Source: CBDCRK01 sp965220955 (GTDB lineage: Bacteria > Desulfobacterota > Binatia > Bin18 > CBDCRK01). Taken from it: DNA of 64,000 nt. The translations under genes were made by a program, and so were the position numbers. The stretch covers positions 1 through 64,000 of the forward strand of contig CBDCRK010000011.1 of NCBI GenBank assembly GCA_965220955.1, read 5' to 3'. Of this stretch, positions 1 through 8,846 are shown in pieces (within the stretch, counting starts at the first letter, position 1; each line of letters starts with the position of its first letter). The notes beneath the pieces were generated by a model, which worked only from the letters and a program-made list of their open reading frames with translations, ran no database searches and was not told the DNA's origin.

Positions 1-242
1 GTTATCTGGGTGACACCCACAAAAGCCGGGAGATCAAATTCCCCTTGAGAGACCTGTCCACCTTCGGCGTCGTAAACCGTACCGCTGAAATCGCGCCCCT
101 CATTGACCGGTGTGGAGTAAGCGGTCTTGGCTACCACCAAAGCCATCTCGTTGCAGACAGCGGCAAAGGCGTTACGCAAGACTTCAAAAATAATGGGGTC
201 GAATTTGTCAGACTGCCAAGTCCTAGAAGCCTGGAGTGCCAT
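1..242 (-). CDS. Hydantoinase B/oxoprolinase family protein, N-terminal part (runs off the window)
   Basis: The minus strand is open from an ATG at 242 to the window edge (80 codons). It reads MALQASRTWQ..., then a DPIIFEVLRNAF segment and an E-M-A-L-V-V-A-K-T-A-Y-S stretch followed by GRDFSGTVYDAEG. This is the typical start of N-methylhydantoinase B (HyuB) proteins, which open cyclic imides or 5-oxoproline with ATP, usually together with a HyuA subunit. A strong AGAGGAGAG ribosome binding site lies 4-5 bases before the ATG. Most of the protein (family length about 500-600 residues) lies outside the window, so catalytic residues cannot be checked. It is divergent from the hydrolase at 521. 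Confidence 0.8.
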   Translation of the reverse strand, partial: MALQASRTWQSDKFDPIIFEVLRNAFAAVCNEMALVVAKTAYSTPVNEGRDFSGTVYDAEGGQVSQGEFDLPAFVGVTQI

Positions 243-257
243 TATTGCTCTCCTCTT

Positions 258-295
258 CCCCTCACCCTGACCCTCTCCCCAAGGGGGTGAGGGTG
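258..295. repeat. REP-like palindromic repeat
   Basis: CCCTCACCC (259-267) and GGGTGAGGG (285-293) form a 9-bp perfect inverted repeat around a CCCTCTCCCC core. Related elements occur at 30525, 44828, 44896 and 48445, always between genes. This matches the common REP type built on GGGAGAGGG plus GGGTGAGGG. It sits in the divergent intergenic region between the hydantoinase and hydrolase genes; the rest of that gap (about 296-500) shows nothing clear. Confidence 0.7.
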
Positions 296-520
296 CTGTT
301 AAAAATCATCCAATGTGCCCAGTGAAAACTCTGTTGGTTCGCGTAAGGCAGAAGGCTAGCACGAATGCCTTTTGCCTACAATCGCTATGCAACCTTCGAC
401 AGACCAAGATCTGGTCGGTCGGGCTGAGGCCTATGTCTGAGCGGAGTGGGGAAGCAGATTGACAGATGAGCAGAGCAGTGCGATAGAAAAGAACAACATG
501 TCTGTGAAAGGAGGGAAGTT

Positions 521-1318
521 ATGCCTTATGCCAAAAACAATGGAGTGAATGTTTATTATGAAAGCCATGGACAGGGAGTGCCGGTTACCTTCCTGCATCC
601 GTTTTCTACTAATGGTTATATTTGGTATTTTCAGATTTTTCCCTTTGCCCAGACCAACCAATGTGTGGTGATTGATGAGCGAGGGCATGGTCGTTCGGAC
701 AAACCGCAGGAGGGCTATGCTATTCAAGAGATGGCTAAAGATGTGGCGGCTGTGCTGGACGAGCTAAAGATCGATAAGACGGTCTTGGTGGGAAACTCCA
801 TTGGTGGGATGATCGCGATGCAGTTCAACCTTGATTATCCGGCTCGAGTGCTGGGCAATGTGATTGTCAGCAGCGGAACCGGAGTTGGCCAAAACATGCC
901 GCCCGAGGCTGCAGAGGCTTTTCAGAAGGATTATCAGGGAGCTTTCACCCAACTCCTGGAAGGCACGGTTTCGGCCAAAACCAAGCGAGAGCGAGCGGAG
1001 ATCCTTGACCTTATGAAGGCCCACTTCCTGGTTCAGTCCAACTTTCCTAGCCATGTCTTTATGGCCGCTAGCCAGGATCCCAACGGAGTATTTAACTGGA
1101 ACGTCAGGGACCAGCTCAAGAACATTCGCAAGCCAACCCTGGTCCTTGCTGGAGAAGAGGATCAAGGAACCACGGTTGAGATCAACAAAGTCCTGTCCGA
1201 TAATATTCCCAATGCCGAGCTGCGGGTGATTAAGGATGTGGGACACTTTTACCAGCTGGAAAAACCCTACGAGTTTAACCAAGCGCTGCGGCAGTTCCTG
1301 AACCAGGTAGCCATGTAG
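521..1318 (+). CDS. Alpha/beta-fold hydrolase
   Basis: This 265-residue protein has the alpha/beta hydrolase pattern. An oxyanion-side HPF segment lies near residue 26. The nucleophile elbow is GNSIGG with Ser93, followed by an acid (Asp214 in GEEDQG) and the catalytic His242 in DVGHFYQLEKP. There is no signal peptide, so it is cytoplasmic. It resembles 3-oxoadipate enol-lactonase/esterase-type members, but the substrate cannot be read from the sequence. The start is supported by AAAGGAGGG 6 bases upstream. The next gene, a CoA-transferase, lies 168 bp downstream on the same strand and may belong to the same degradation pathway. Confidence 0.85.
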   Translation: MPYAKNNGVNVYYESHGQGVPVTFLHPFSTNGYIWYFQIFPFAQTNQCVVIDERGHGRSDKPQEGYAIQEMAKDVAAVLDELKIDKTVLVGNSIGGMIAMQFNLDYPARVLGNVIVSSGTGVGQNMPPEAAEAFQKDYQGAFTQLLEGTVSAKTKRERAEILDLMKAHFLVQSNFPSHVFMAASQDPNGVFNWNVRDQLKNIRKPTLVLAGEEDQGTTVEINKVLSDNIPNAELRVIKDVGHFYQLEKPYEFNQALRQFLNQVAM

Positions 1319-1486
1319 TAGATTTTAAGGGGAGCGGGGCTCGCCTTGCTCTCCCATTTTCTTCTGAGCCCACTCAGGCTGCTTCGGTTCCCACCTTGTT
1401 CCCACAAGTCATTTCTGACCCTTACTTTCCTGGAGACTGCTACTAACGGATCCAGGAAGGGGTTGTAAGTTTGCGGAGGGTTTGTC

Positions 1487-2710
1487 ATGGATAATAACAT
1501 CCTGCCCTTAATGCTTTCTGACTGTTGTGTTCTTGACTTTACTCAGTATCTTGCTGGCCCCACAGTCACTCGACTTATGGCAGAAATGGGGGCCCATATT
1601 ATCAAGGTTGAGCACGCTCCTATGGGGGACCCTGCTCGGATACTGCCGTTTGTCAAAGATGAGCGCAGTGCCTATTTCATCCAACAAAACCGCGGTAAGA
1701 AAAGCTTATGCCTGGATTTTGCCAAACCTGAAGCCCTGGATGTACTCCGCTCTCTCATCCCCACAGTGGATGTAGTGGTAGAGAATTACGGCCCCGGAGT
1801 AATGGAGAAACGCAGCTTTGATTACGAGTCGCTCAAGAAAATCAACCCCCGGATCATTATGGTCTCGGTCTCAGCCTTTGGTCGCCGTGGTCCTCTCTCC
1901 CACAAAGTCGGCTACGATTTCATTGTCCAGGGATTCTCCGGAATCATGCACATGACAGGCACTCCGGACGGCCCTCCCCAATTTGTAGGCCTTGGCATTG
2001 CTGACATTGGCAGTGGGGTACATGCGTTTGCTGCCCTGGGCTATGCCTTGTATTACCGCGAGAAAACCGGAGTGGGACAGCATATTGACCTAGCAATGGT
2101 TGACGCCATGTATCATATGCACGAACTCAACGTCCAGGCTCATGTAACCAGCGGCGGGGAGTTTGTCCCCATGCGTATGGGCGCCCATCACTCTCTGGTC
2201 TGCCCTTGTGGAGTCTTCAAGGGACCCGAGGGCTGGATTGTTATTCTGGTGCTTGACCGGCAGTGGCCCAGCATGGCGCGGGCCATGGGCAAGCCGGAAT
2301 TAATCGACGATCCACGCTTTGCTACCGGTGTAGACCGGGGCAAAAACCAAAAAGAATTGATTGCCCTGATCGAGGCCTGGCTACAATCCTTTCCCAGCGA
2401 CGAGGCCGCGTTAAAGTCATTAGAAGAGCACCGTGTTGCGTCCGGTCCAGTAATGTCGATTGTTGATACCCTCAATCATCCACACTTCAAGGCGCGGGAC
2501 ATGGTCCGTACGGTTCCGGATCCTATTTTGGGTGAGGTAACCATTCCCGGCTTTCCCCTTAAGTTTTCGGCTTTTCCCGAGTTACCCAACCTTCAGGCTC
2601 CTCTACTGGGCGAGCATAACACCGAGGTGCTGAAAGAACAGCTCGGATATACCGAGGAGCAGGTAGCAGAGTTGACGGAGAAAGGTGTTTTATACGCAGA
2701 CAACAAATGA
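1487..2710 (+). CDS. CaiB/BaiF (class III) CoA-transferase
   Basis: This 407-residue protein matches family III CoA-transferases (formyl-CoA transferase, CaiB). It has the N-terminal VLDFTQYLAGP segment, a VVVENYGPGVMEK segment and the region ADIGSGVHA, whose Asp173 aligns with the catalytic Asp169 of Frc. Such enzymes move CoA between carboxylic acids through an Asp-anhydride intermediate. GCGGAGGG precedes the ATG. Length is normal for the family. The position between a hydrolase and a flavin monooxygenase suggests a role in catabolism of an organic acid; the actual acid is unknown. Confidence 0.9.
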   Translation: MDNNILPLMLSDCCVLDFTQYLAGPTVTRLMAEMGAHIIKVEHAPMGDPARILPFVKDERSAYFIQQNRGKKSLCLDFAKPEALDVLRSLIPTVDVVVENYGPGVMEKRSFDYESLKKINPRIIMVSVSAFGRRGPLSHKVGYDFIVQGFSGIMHMTGTPDGPPQFVGLGIADIGSGVHAFAALGYALYYREKTGVGQHIDLAMVDAMYHMHELNVQAHVTSGGEFVPMRMGAHHSLVCPCGVFKGPEGWIVILVLDRQWPSMARAMGKPELIDDPRFATGVDRGKNQKELIALIEAWLQSFPSDEAALKSLEEHRVASGPVMSIVDTLNHPHFKARDMVRTVPDPILGEVTIPGFPLKFSAFPELPNLQAPLLGEHNTEVLKEQLGYTEEQVAELTEKGVLYADNK

Positions 2711-2749
2711 GGGGCTATACGCAAAAAGTGTGTAAGTGAGAGGCCGGCG

Positions 2750-2896
2750 GTGTATCCCTTCGGGGGATATAATCCACCGGCTGAGGTGGCGCGCCGCCTA
2801 GCTGATCACTTGGAAGCGGTAGGCATTCCCTCAGGCGAGCGAGTTGCTCCAGCGCAAAGGATGGCTCAGCTATTGTTCCCTGAAGCTCAAATTTGA
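2750..2896 (+). other. Unassigned 48-codon open frame, possible gene remnant
   Basis: Between the CoA-transferase and the NtaA-like gene there is an open stretch starting GTG at 2750. It lies in the same frame as the preceding CoA-transferase and ends in TGA at 2894-2896. It encodes a protein-like sequence (PFGGYNPPAEVARRL, then LADHLEAVGIPSGERV and AQRMAQLLFPE) with good codon character but no ribosome binding site. I do not recognise the family. It could be the C-terminal remnant of a deleted gene. Confidence 0.25.
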
Positions 2897-2916
2897 CCTA
2901 GACGGAGAGAAACCCA

Positions 2917-4308
2917 ATGAACAAGCGCATTTATTTTAACGCGTTCCATATGAACTGTGTGGTGCATCAGTCACCTGGACTGTGGGTGCGGGCGGACGAC
3001 CGGATGGAAAAGTACACTGATCTGGATACCTGGGTGGAACTGGCCAAACTGTTGGAGCGGGGCAAGTTTGATGCCCTCTTTTTGGCGGATGTGGTCGGTG
3101 TGTACGATGTCTACCACAACAACCGAGAGGCCGCGCTGACACAAGCGGCCCAGGTTCCGGTCAATGATCCTATGGTGCTGATTCCGGCCATGGCCTACGC
3201 CACGAAACACTTGGGATTCGCCTTCACCAGCTCGGTGCTCCAGTATCATCCCTTTACCTTTGCCCGCCTGATCTCGACTCTGGATCACCTGACAAAGGGG
3301 CGGATCGCCTGGAACATTGTCACCTCGTATCTGGAGAGCGCTGGCCGCAGCTACGGGTGGTCGGGACTCCCCGAACACGACGAACGGTATGACATGGCCG
3401 ATGAGTACTGCGAGGTTTGCTATAAGCTGTGGGAGGCCAGCTGGGAGGATGGAGCGGTCGTCAAAGATCGGCAGCGTGGGATCTATGCTGATCCGGCCAA
3501 GGTGTGGGATGTCCACCATGAAGGCAAATACTACACCGTCCACGGCTGCCATCTCTCTGAACCTTCTCCGCAGCGCACTCCGGTGCTCTACCAGGCCGGG
3601 GCATCGCCCCGCGGGCAACAGTTTGCGGCGCGGCATGCGGAGTGCGTGTTTATCGGCGGGCCCAACCCGTCGGTGGTTGCCCACTACATTCGGGAGACGC
3701 GCGAGAAGGCCAGGCAGCAGGGGAGAAACCCAGCGGATCTTCTCTTCTTCACTTACATTAAGGCAATCACCGGCGACACGGAAACTGCGGTGCGCAGGAA
3801 GTACGACGAGTTCTTTGCCCAGAGTAGTCACGATGGAGCGCTGGCCCTGCTAAGCGGCTGGGCCGGAATCGATTTTGGCCAGATCGATCCTGATCAGCCG
3901 CTCGAATACATTGAGACGAACGCGGCCCGGACGCTGATGCATATGTTCACCCGGGCCGATCCGAGCCGGAAATGGACACTGCGTGATGTGGCCCAATCTG
4001 TTGGGATTGGCGGCGGTGGGCCGGTGCTTGCGGGCACCCCGGAGCAGCTGGTCGACCGCTTCCAAGAGTGGGTCAAGGCTGGAGTGGATGGCTTCAACCT
4101 TGCGTTCGCAATCACCCCGGGCACATATGAGGACTTTGTTGAGGGCGTGGTCCCGGTACTGCAGAAACGGGGACTGATGCAAAAGGAGTATCAGGAAGGG
4201 ACGTTTCGGGAGAAACTCTATGGCCCAGGGCATACCCGGCTGCGCGCCCCACATCCAGCTGCACAGGCCAGGCGAGCATGGACGCACCCGGAGCCTGCCG
4301 ACGGCTAG
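2917..4308 (+). CDS. NtaA/SnaA/DszA-type FMN-dependent monooxygenase (LLM superfamily)
   Basis: This 463-residue protein begins with FNAFHMNCVVHQSPGLW, the hallmark of the NtaA/SnaA/DszA/DmoA branch of luciferase-like monooxygenases. It continues with SSVLQYHPFTFARLISTLDHL and GRIAWNIVTSYLESA, both typical of this branch. Members oxidise nitrilotriacetate, sulfones or similar compounds with FMNH2 supplied by a separate reductase; no reductase gene is seen nearby. A GGAGAG site precedes the ATG. The C-terminal 30 residues are proline/arginine rich, as in several relatives. The substrate is not predictable. Confidence 0.9.
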   Translation: MNKRIYFNAFHMNCVVHQSPGLWVRADDRMEKYTDLDTWVELAKLLERGKFDALFLADVVGVYDVYHNNREAALTQAAQVPVNDPMVLIPAMAYATKHLGFAFTSSVLQYHPFTFARLISTLDHLTKGRIAWNIVTSYLESAGRSYGWSGLPEHDERYDMADEYCEVCYKLWEASWEDGAVVKDRQRGIYADPAKVWDVHHEGKYYTVHGCHLSEPSPQRTPVLYQAGASPRGQQFAARHAECVFIGGPNPSVVAHYIRETREKARQQGRNPADLLFFTYIKAITGDTETAVRRKYDEFFAQSSHDGALALLSGWAGIDFGQIDPDQPLEYIETNAARTLMHMFTRADPSRKWTLRDVAQSVGIGGGGPVLAGTPEQLVDRFQEWVKAGVDGFNLAFAITPGTYEDFVEGVVPVLQKRGLMQKEYQEGTFREKLYGPGHTRLRAPHPAAQARRAWTHPEPADG

Positions 4309-4338
4309 CTCCAGTCTACCCTTGGTTCACCGAAAAAT

Positions 4339-4830
4339 TCAGATAGCCTTCTCGTAAGCCACCGAAGACTTCAGACGATCTTCAGGGATTGCGTAATAAG
4401 CTCGAAGCATAGCTTCAGAATCGTTTGAGAGCCGGTAGCCTGACTTCTCCAGGATCCTTCGGGCTTTGTAGTTTCCTGCGTAGGTGCCCACCACAATCTT
4501 GTGTACTCCCCGAATCTGCCGCTCAAGGTGCTCTCGCAGGTGCGAGGCAATCCCCTGACGCTGGTATTCGGGCGGAATATAGGCATGACGCAAGAGGGCA
4601 GCCTCGCGCACATATTCAAGCCCCATAACGCCTACCAAAGTTTCTGCAACAAAGGCGCCGTACCAGGTCATACGCTGAGCTTCCGCATCCCATTGCGCGG
4701 GCGTCATCTCAGGATCATGAAATTCCTCTGCTGGTAGGAACTCCTGGTACCAGCGAGCAGCCGTGTTGATCACGGCCAGGGCCGCATCTCGGTCAGCAAG
4801 AGTCAAAGGGCGAATTATCGGGTCTGTCAT
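4339..4830 (-). CDS. GNAT-family N-acetyltransferase (second gene of pair)
   Basis: This 163-residue protein has the GNAT acetyl-CoA pocket motif A in LLRHAYIPPEYQRQGIASHL (R/Q-x-x-G-x-A). It then has a VGTYAGNYKARRILEKSGY segment typical of motif B. The start ATG overlaps the TGA of the upstream GNAT in an ATGA junction, which implies translational coupling. The acceptor substrate is unknown. Confidence 0.85.
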   Translation of the reverse strand: MTDPIIRPLTLADRDAALAVINTAARWYQEFLPAEEFHDPEMTPAQWDAEAQRMTWYGAFVAETLVGVMGLEYVREAALLRHAYIPPEYQRQGIASHLREHLERQIRGVHKIVVGTYAGNYKARRILEKSGYRLSNDSEAMLRAYYAIPEDRLKSSVAYEKAI

Positions 4831-5321
4831 AGCTTGTTTAATTGCCGCAGTCTTTTGTACATGTACCAGTCTTCCTGTGTATCATGTGTTGGGTTATGAA
4901 CAAAACCCATCTTGTGGTAGAAGGCTTTGCCGATTTCGTTTTGGCTGTGGACATAACAGAAGTATTCAGAGAGGCCACGAGCAATCAAGGATGATTCTAT
5001 AAGGTGTAGTAAGTGAGTGCCAATACCAGCGCCCCAGCCGCTTGGGATGACATATAACCGCAGTAACTCCGGCCCGTTGCCCATATCATCAAAGTGACAG
5101 AAACCAATAACCTGGTTTCTGTTCTTAGCTACGAGGAAGATTGAACCAGGATTAGAGATTGACTCAAGAAGGGCTTCGGTGGAATACGCCTGCTGCAGGA
5201 AGTTGGATATATATTCAGTTGGATAGATATCCTTATAGGCAGCGTGCCAGCTTTCTGTAGCAGCGGACTGGATAAGCTCTACGTCGGACTCTGATGCTTC
5301 TGCGTATATTGGATCGGGCAT
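4827..5321 (-). CDS. GNAT-family N-acetyltransferase (first gene of pair)
   Basis: This 164-residue GNAT carries motif A in LRLYVIPSGWGAGIGTHLL and the C-terminal AFYHKMGF motif that contacts CoA. An AAAGGA site precedes the ATG. It is divergent in sequence from its downstream coupled partner, so the two are not a recent duplication and may form a heteromeric or sequential pair. The 207-bp gap to the CocE-type gene upstream shows nothing recognisable. Confidence 0.85.
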   Translation of the reverse strand: MPDPIYAEASESDVELIQSAATESWHAAYKDIYPTEYISNFLQQAYSTEALLESISNPGSIFLVAKNRNQVIGFCHFDDMGNGPELLRLYVIPSGWGAGIGTHLLHLIESSLIARGLSEYFCYVHSQNEIGKAFYHKMGFVHNPTHDTQEDWYMYKRLRQLNKL

Positions 5322-5528
5322 CTGGTCCTTTTTTGCCTTTGTTTGGCTGTACTTATCTGTCTAGCCTTAACACTCTCAGAAGGGGGATTTACACTGAAAT
5401 TAACCAGTTTGGTAAGTCCTGGAAAGGTTGCTCTTGAGTAATGGGGTGCTACTCCCTGCGTAAACAGGGTAAGAGAGGTAAAACAAATCAAGGAAGAAGT
5501 GTTGATGCACTTCTTCCTCTCTGTTCCT

Positions 5529-7286
5529 CTACCTCGGAATCACTGGTAAGACGAGGTGTGACGGATAACGACTATCATGGAAGATTGTCTGTTCAGCCGT
5601 GCGTAATTCAGCGTCCATGCCGAAATCATGTCCGGTGTTAGGGTTGCGGTCATAACGGGGGAAGTTGCTTGACGACACTTCCAGACGTAAGCGGTGTCCG
5701 GCCTTGAAAACATGGCTGGTGGCCCAGAGATCGAGGGTGTATTCGTACACTTTTTCTGGCGTGATTAATGTAGGGTGAAGTTGCGATTCGCGGAAGCGAG
5801 CACGGATCACGCCTTCGGCAATGTTCTGGGCATAACCGTCGGAGCGCACATCCACCAGTTTGGCAGTAAAATCAGTGTCCGGCGCTGAGGAAGCAGCATA
5901 GAGCTTGAACGAGATTGGGCCAGTCACTTCCATATCTGCGGTGAGAGGATCGCCGGTATAAACCAGCACGTCTTGACGCTCCTCGACCTTGGTTTGGTCC
6001 AGCACACCCGCTGCCAGGCCCAGCGTGGTGCCACCACGGGTGGGAACCGGGTCCTGGGGATCATAAATATAACGGTCCGACGGCGTTTCCCCAGGAGTGG
6101 CGAGAGACAACTTGCCATTGCCTCGCAGGCTGTTGGCCTTGCCGCCACTGTGCAGGTATACGTTGGTGTAACGGGTGCGGGCTAGAGGCCACTCGTTCTC
6201 GTCCCGCCAACGGTTGTCACCCATCACAAAAAGCCGAACCGGTGCTTCATCAAGCACACCGGTGCTAATGCCTTTGAGAAAGTGATCAAACCAGCGTAAT
6301 TGCATGGCATGCAATTCGAGCAAAGCTTCGGGCCCGAAGTCAATGTCTCCAGTGCCACGGGAGGTTGGCACGGAATAGGGCAGGAGGTGAGCCCACGGTC
6401 CCATCAGAAGCTTCTGCCCGTGTTGCGCCTCAGGCGTCATTGCTTGCTCACGCAGGCCGCTATACAAGGCCAGGGTGTCATATTGGAAGATATCATACCA
6501 AGAACCCACATGGAGCATGGGTACATTAACATTGTAAAACTGCTGGCGCAGGTCGGTTGCCTGCCAATAAGGCCCATCAGCCGGGTGTTGGAGGAGATCG
6601 GCAAAGTACGAAGCTCCATCCTTGAGTCGCTCGCCCCAATCACGTAAGGGCAGGTGGCTGTAAACTTCTTTCTTGAGAGAAGAGATGGGCAGCTCGGGAT
6701 GGGCAAGGTAACTGTCCAGCATTGGGCGATATTTCTCATACAACCCTTTGCGCTCCAGAGTGTTACGCGCCATAAAGGTAAAATAGGCCAGCATCCAGCC
6801 TAGCTCGAACACACCGCGACGGTAAACGCAGTTCTCATAGTATGTCACCGGACCGGACACTGGACTCATGGCTTTTAGGTGGGGGGGGCGTTGGGGCGCA
6901 GCAAAGTACTGTACCAGTCCCATATAGGACTGGCCCACGGTGCCCACGTTGCCGTCAGAGCAGGGTAGGCCCGCGGCCCACTCAATAGTGTCGTAGCCAT
7001 CCTGACCTTCATGGATGAAGGGGTAAAATTCTCCTTCTGAGCTAAACCGGCCGCGTGTGTCCTGTACTACCACTACATAGCCGCGCTCGGGGAAGTAGTC
7101 CTTCTCAGTGAGACCCATGTTCTGACTCTTATCATAGGGCGTGCGTACCACCAAAACCGGAAACTGGCCTGCCGTATCTGGCCGATAGATATCAGAGTAT
7201 AGCAGGATCCCATCGCGCGTGCGCATGGGCAGATCTTTTTCTACAACAACTTTGTGAATAGCTTGGCTCCCCTGGGTTATTGCCAT
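5529..7286 (-). CDS. CocE/NonD-type hydrolase (X-Pro dipeptidyl-peptidase S15 family)
   Basis: This 585-residue protein shows the S15/CocE layout. It has an N-terminal MRTRDGILLYSDIYRP strand pair and a VVVVQDTRGRFSSEGEF segment. The nucleophile motif is GTVGQSYMG with Ser120. The acid is Asp265 (GSWYDIF) and the base His300 (GPWAHLLP), and a C-terminal jelly-roll follows from about residue 350. Family members cleave esters such as cocaine or acyl-prolyl peptides. There is no signal peptide. A GGAGGGAG site lies 4 bases before the ATG. Confidence 0.9.
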   Translation of the reverse strand: MAITQGSQAIHKVVVEKDLPMRTRDGILLYSDIYRPDTAGQFPVLVVRTPYDKSQNMGLTEKDYFPERGYVVVVQDTRGRFSSEGEFYPFIHEGQDGYDTIEWAAGLPCSDGNVGTVGQSYMGLVQYFAAPQRPPHLKAMSPVSGPVTYYENCVYRRGVFELGWMLAYFTFMARNTLERKGLYEKYRPMLDSYLAHPELPISSLKKEVYSHLPLRDWGERLKDGASYFADLLQHPADGPYWQATDLRQQFYNVNVPMLHVGSWYDIFQYDTLALYSGLREQAMTPEAQHGQKLLMGPWAHLLPYSVPTSRGTGDIDFGPEALLELHAMQLRWFDHFLKGISTGVLDEAPVRLFVMGDNRWRDENEWPLARTRYTNVYLHSGGKANSLRGNGKLSLATPGETPSDRYIYDPQDPVPTRGGTTLGLAAGVLDQTKVEERQDVLVYTGDPLTADMEVTGPISFKLYAASSAPDTDFTAKLVDVRSDGYAQNIAEGVIRARFRESQLHPTLITPEKVYEYTLDLWATSHVFKAGHRLRLEVSSSNFPRYDRNPNTGHDFGMDAELRTAEQTIFHDSRYPSHLVLPVIPR

Positions 7287-7376
7287 GACTCCCTCCTCAT
7301 GATTTTAGATTGTCAGGTTTGCTCATGGTTCTGTTATGAATAGACTATATAAATGGACTAATGGTCTGCTTGGCTA

Positions 7377-7829
7377 TTATGCTTGTGGTCGTTTCTTGAT
7401 TAAGTAAGCGTGGGTTCCCTCCAGCACTATCTCGCCTCGCTGGTTAGTGATTCGGGTAGTAAGCCGGAGAAGGCCCACGTTGGTCTTGGGCATCAGCTCA
7501 CTCACTTCCGACTCTGGCGTAATGGTGTCGCCAATCAGCACTGGTTTGAGGAACCGGGATGACTGCTCAACAAAGGCAACAATGGAGCCTTCAATCAACG
7601 GGGACAGGGTTGAAGCGCCAGTTGCGGTCATAGCGGTAACCAGCAGCCCATGGGCAACCCGTTTCCCAAAGCGGGTGGTCTTGGCATATTCATTGTCATA
7701 GTGGATGGGATGATTGTCGCCGGTGAGTCCAGCAAAGAACAGGAAGTGGGCATCGGTAAGAGTCTTGGCTGGAGTATGAAATTTTTCGCCGACCTGGAAG
7801 TCTTCGAAATATTTAGTTGTGGCTGACAT
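7377..7829 (-). CDS. MaoC-like (R)-specific enoyl-CoA hydratase
   Basis: This 150-residue hot-dog protein contains the hydratase-2 motif FAGLTGDNHPIHYDNEYA with the expected catalytic Asp38 and His43. The HGLL and SSRFLKPVLIGDTIT segments follow. It would hydrate trans-2-enoyl-CoA to (R)-3-hydroxyacyl-CoA. It is the last gene of a minus-strand operon and starts only 3 bases after the RidA stop, so it is probably translationally coupled to it. Confidence 0.88.
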   Translation of the reverse strand: MSATTKYFEDFQVGEKFHTPAKTLTDAHFLFFAGLTGDNHPIHYDNEYAKTTRFGKRVAHGLLVTAMTATGASTLSPLIEGSIVAFVEQSSRFLKPVLIGDTITPESEVSELMPKTNVGLLRLTTRITNQRGEIVLEGTHAYLIKKRPQA

Positions 7830-7832
7830 AGA

Positions 7833-8237
7833 CTATCCCTGCTTCTTGTCGTCCAGTACGGCAACAGCGTCAATCTCGATCAGGGCATCCTGCCGCAGCA
7901 GTTCCTTGACCACAATGCCGGTGGCTGCGGGAAAGCCGTGGCGGAAATATTCACGCCGCACATCAGCCGTGCCACGGTAGCCCTCGGTGGTGATAATATA
8001 GTCAACGGTTTTGACAATATCGTCGAAACTGCCACCCGCTGCTTCTAGAAGGGCCTTGATCTTCTCAAAGATCTGCCGGGTTTGGGCCACAATGTCGCCC
8101 TTGCCAACAATGTTTCCTTGGTCGTCGGTGGCGGTGAGCCCGGAGATGAATAACAGATTGCCCTTTCTCACTGCTGGAGAAAAAGTGTAGCGTGCAGTGT
8201 ACGACCAGCCGGGATCAATAACTTCGAGCTTAGGCAT
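7833..8237 (-). CDS. RidA/YjgF-family protein lacking the active-site arginine
   Basis: The 134-residue protein starts at an ATG with a GGAGAGG site, giving a normal RidA length; a longer upstream extension is not supported. It shows the family core (GNLLFISGLTATDDQGNIVGKGDI, C-terminal ALIEIDAVAVL). The PARS-type segment that normally carries the imine-binding arginine reads FPAATGIVV, so the Arg of true 2-iminopropanoate deaminases is absent. That places it among the non-RidA Rid subfamilies, whose chemistry is mostly unknown. It lies between the UGSC selenoprotein and the MaoC hydratase in one operon. Confidence 0.88.
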   Translation of the reverse strand: MPKLEVIDPGWSYTARYTFSPAVRKGNLLFISGLTATDDQGNIVGKGDIVAQTRQIFEKIKALLEAAGGSFDDIVKTVDYIITTEGYRGTADVRREYFRHGFPAATGIVVKELLRQDALIEIDAVAVLDDKKQG

Positions 8238-8247
8238 AAGTCCTCTC

Positions 8248-8814
8248 CTATCTTCCGGCCACCGCTTTAGCGGCCACTGCCTGCAAGGTTGGGCGGCCAA
8301 GTTGTAAGTGGGCGGCAATCTCGGCAAAGGCCGCCTCGGCCCGTTGGCGGAAGTCTTCGGGGGTTTCTCCAGCCTTGAGATGCGGAATCACAACAATGGG
8401 AATATCGGGCATAGCCATAGCCTTGGCCTGATCCTTAGCCGCAGTCAGGAAAGTATCAAAGGCCACGGCTACCGCCGGTACTCCGCGTTTCCACAGCTTG
8501 GCAGAGTCGAGCATACAGCCCGACGTGCACGACCCTCAAGCACAAAGCCCAACCACGGCCTGATATGAGCCTGCGGCCACCTCATCAATGAGGGTCTCAG
8601 GCGAAGGCCGGGTAAACATCGGTTTGTGCCATACCCTCACCTCGTTCACCCCAGGTTCATTTTTGAGCAGCTCATTTAGCCGCTCAAAAAACATCCCGGC
8701 GATTTTGTTGCCAAAACCATTGTTGAGCAAACCAATGGTTAGCCCTTTAGTACTACTGTTAAGATCTTTTTCGGCAAAGCGACGAGGCTCGCCAACCGGA
8801 CTTAAGACCCGCAT
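8248..8814 (-). CDS. UGSC-family selenoprotein (in-frame UGA read as selenocysteine)
   Basis: Two open frames separated by one in-frame TGA (8536-8538) form a single 188-residue protein. Before the UGA is a segment starting MRVLSPVGEPRRF with GLTIGLLNNGFGNK and ending VVGLCA. After it comes GSCTSGCMLDSAKLWKRGVPAV. Read through, the site is Sec93-Gly-Ser-Cys96, the defining motif of the UGSC (seleno)protein family known from marine and environmental genomes. The start has a strong AAGGAGGAATT site. A hairpin begins directly after the UGA. The function is not established; the Sec/Cys pair suggests redox or thiol chemistry. Expression needs selA/selB/selC/selD elsewhere in the genome. Confidence 0.85.
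8503..8538 (-). promoter_or_regulatory. Putative bacterial SECIS hairpin for the UGSC gene
   Basis: Directly 3' of the UGA, the mRNA can pair AGGGUCG with CGACUCU (7 bp, one G-U). An inner GCACGU/GUAUGC helix with one mismatch follows, closed by the loop CGGGCU. The loop carries G at its second position about 14-15 bases after the UGA. This resembles bacterial SECIS elements, where an apical-loop G near this distance binds SelB. No folding program was run. Confidence 0.55.
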
Positions 8815-8846
8815 AATTCCTCCTTCTTTTGTAAGCTGACAGCTTA

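Noticed and set aside
2708..2896. UGA at the end of the CoA-transferase followed by an open frame in the same phase, as a third selenocysteine site
   Set aside because: The CoA-transferase has its normal family length at this stop, no motif Cys aligns with the UGA, and no SECIS-like hairpin follows. The downstream frame is better seen as a remnant.
2971..3831. Long antisense open frame within the NtaA-like gene
   Set aside because: The sense strand has clear family motifs; the antisense product shows none and has no start site.
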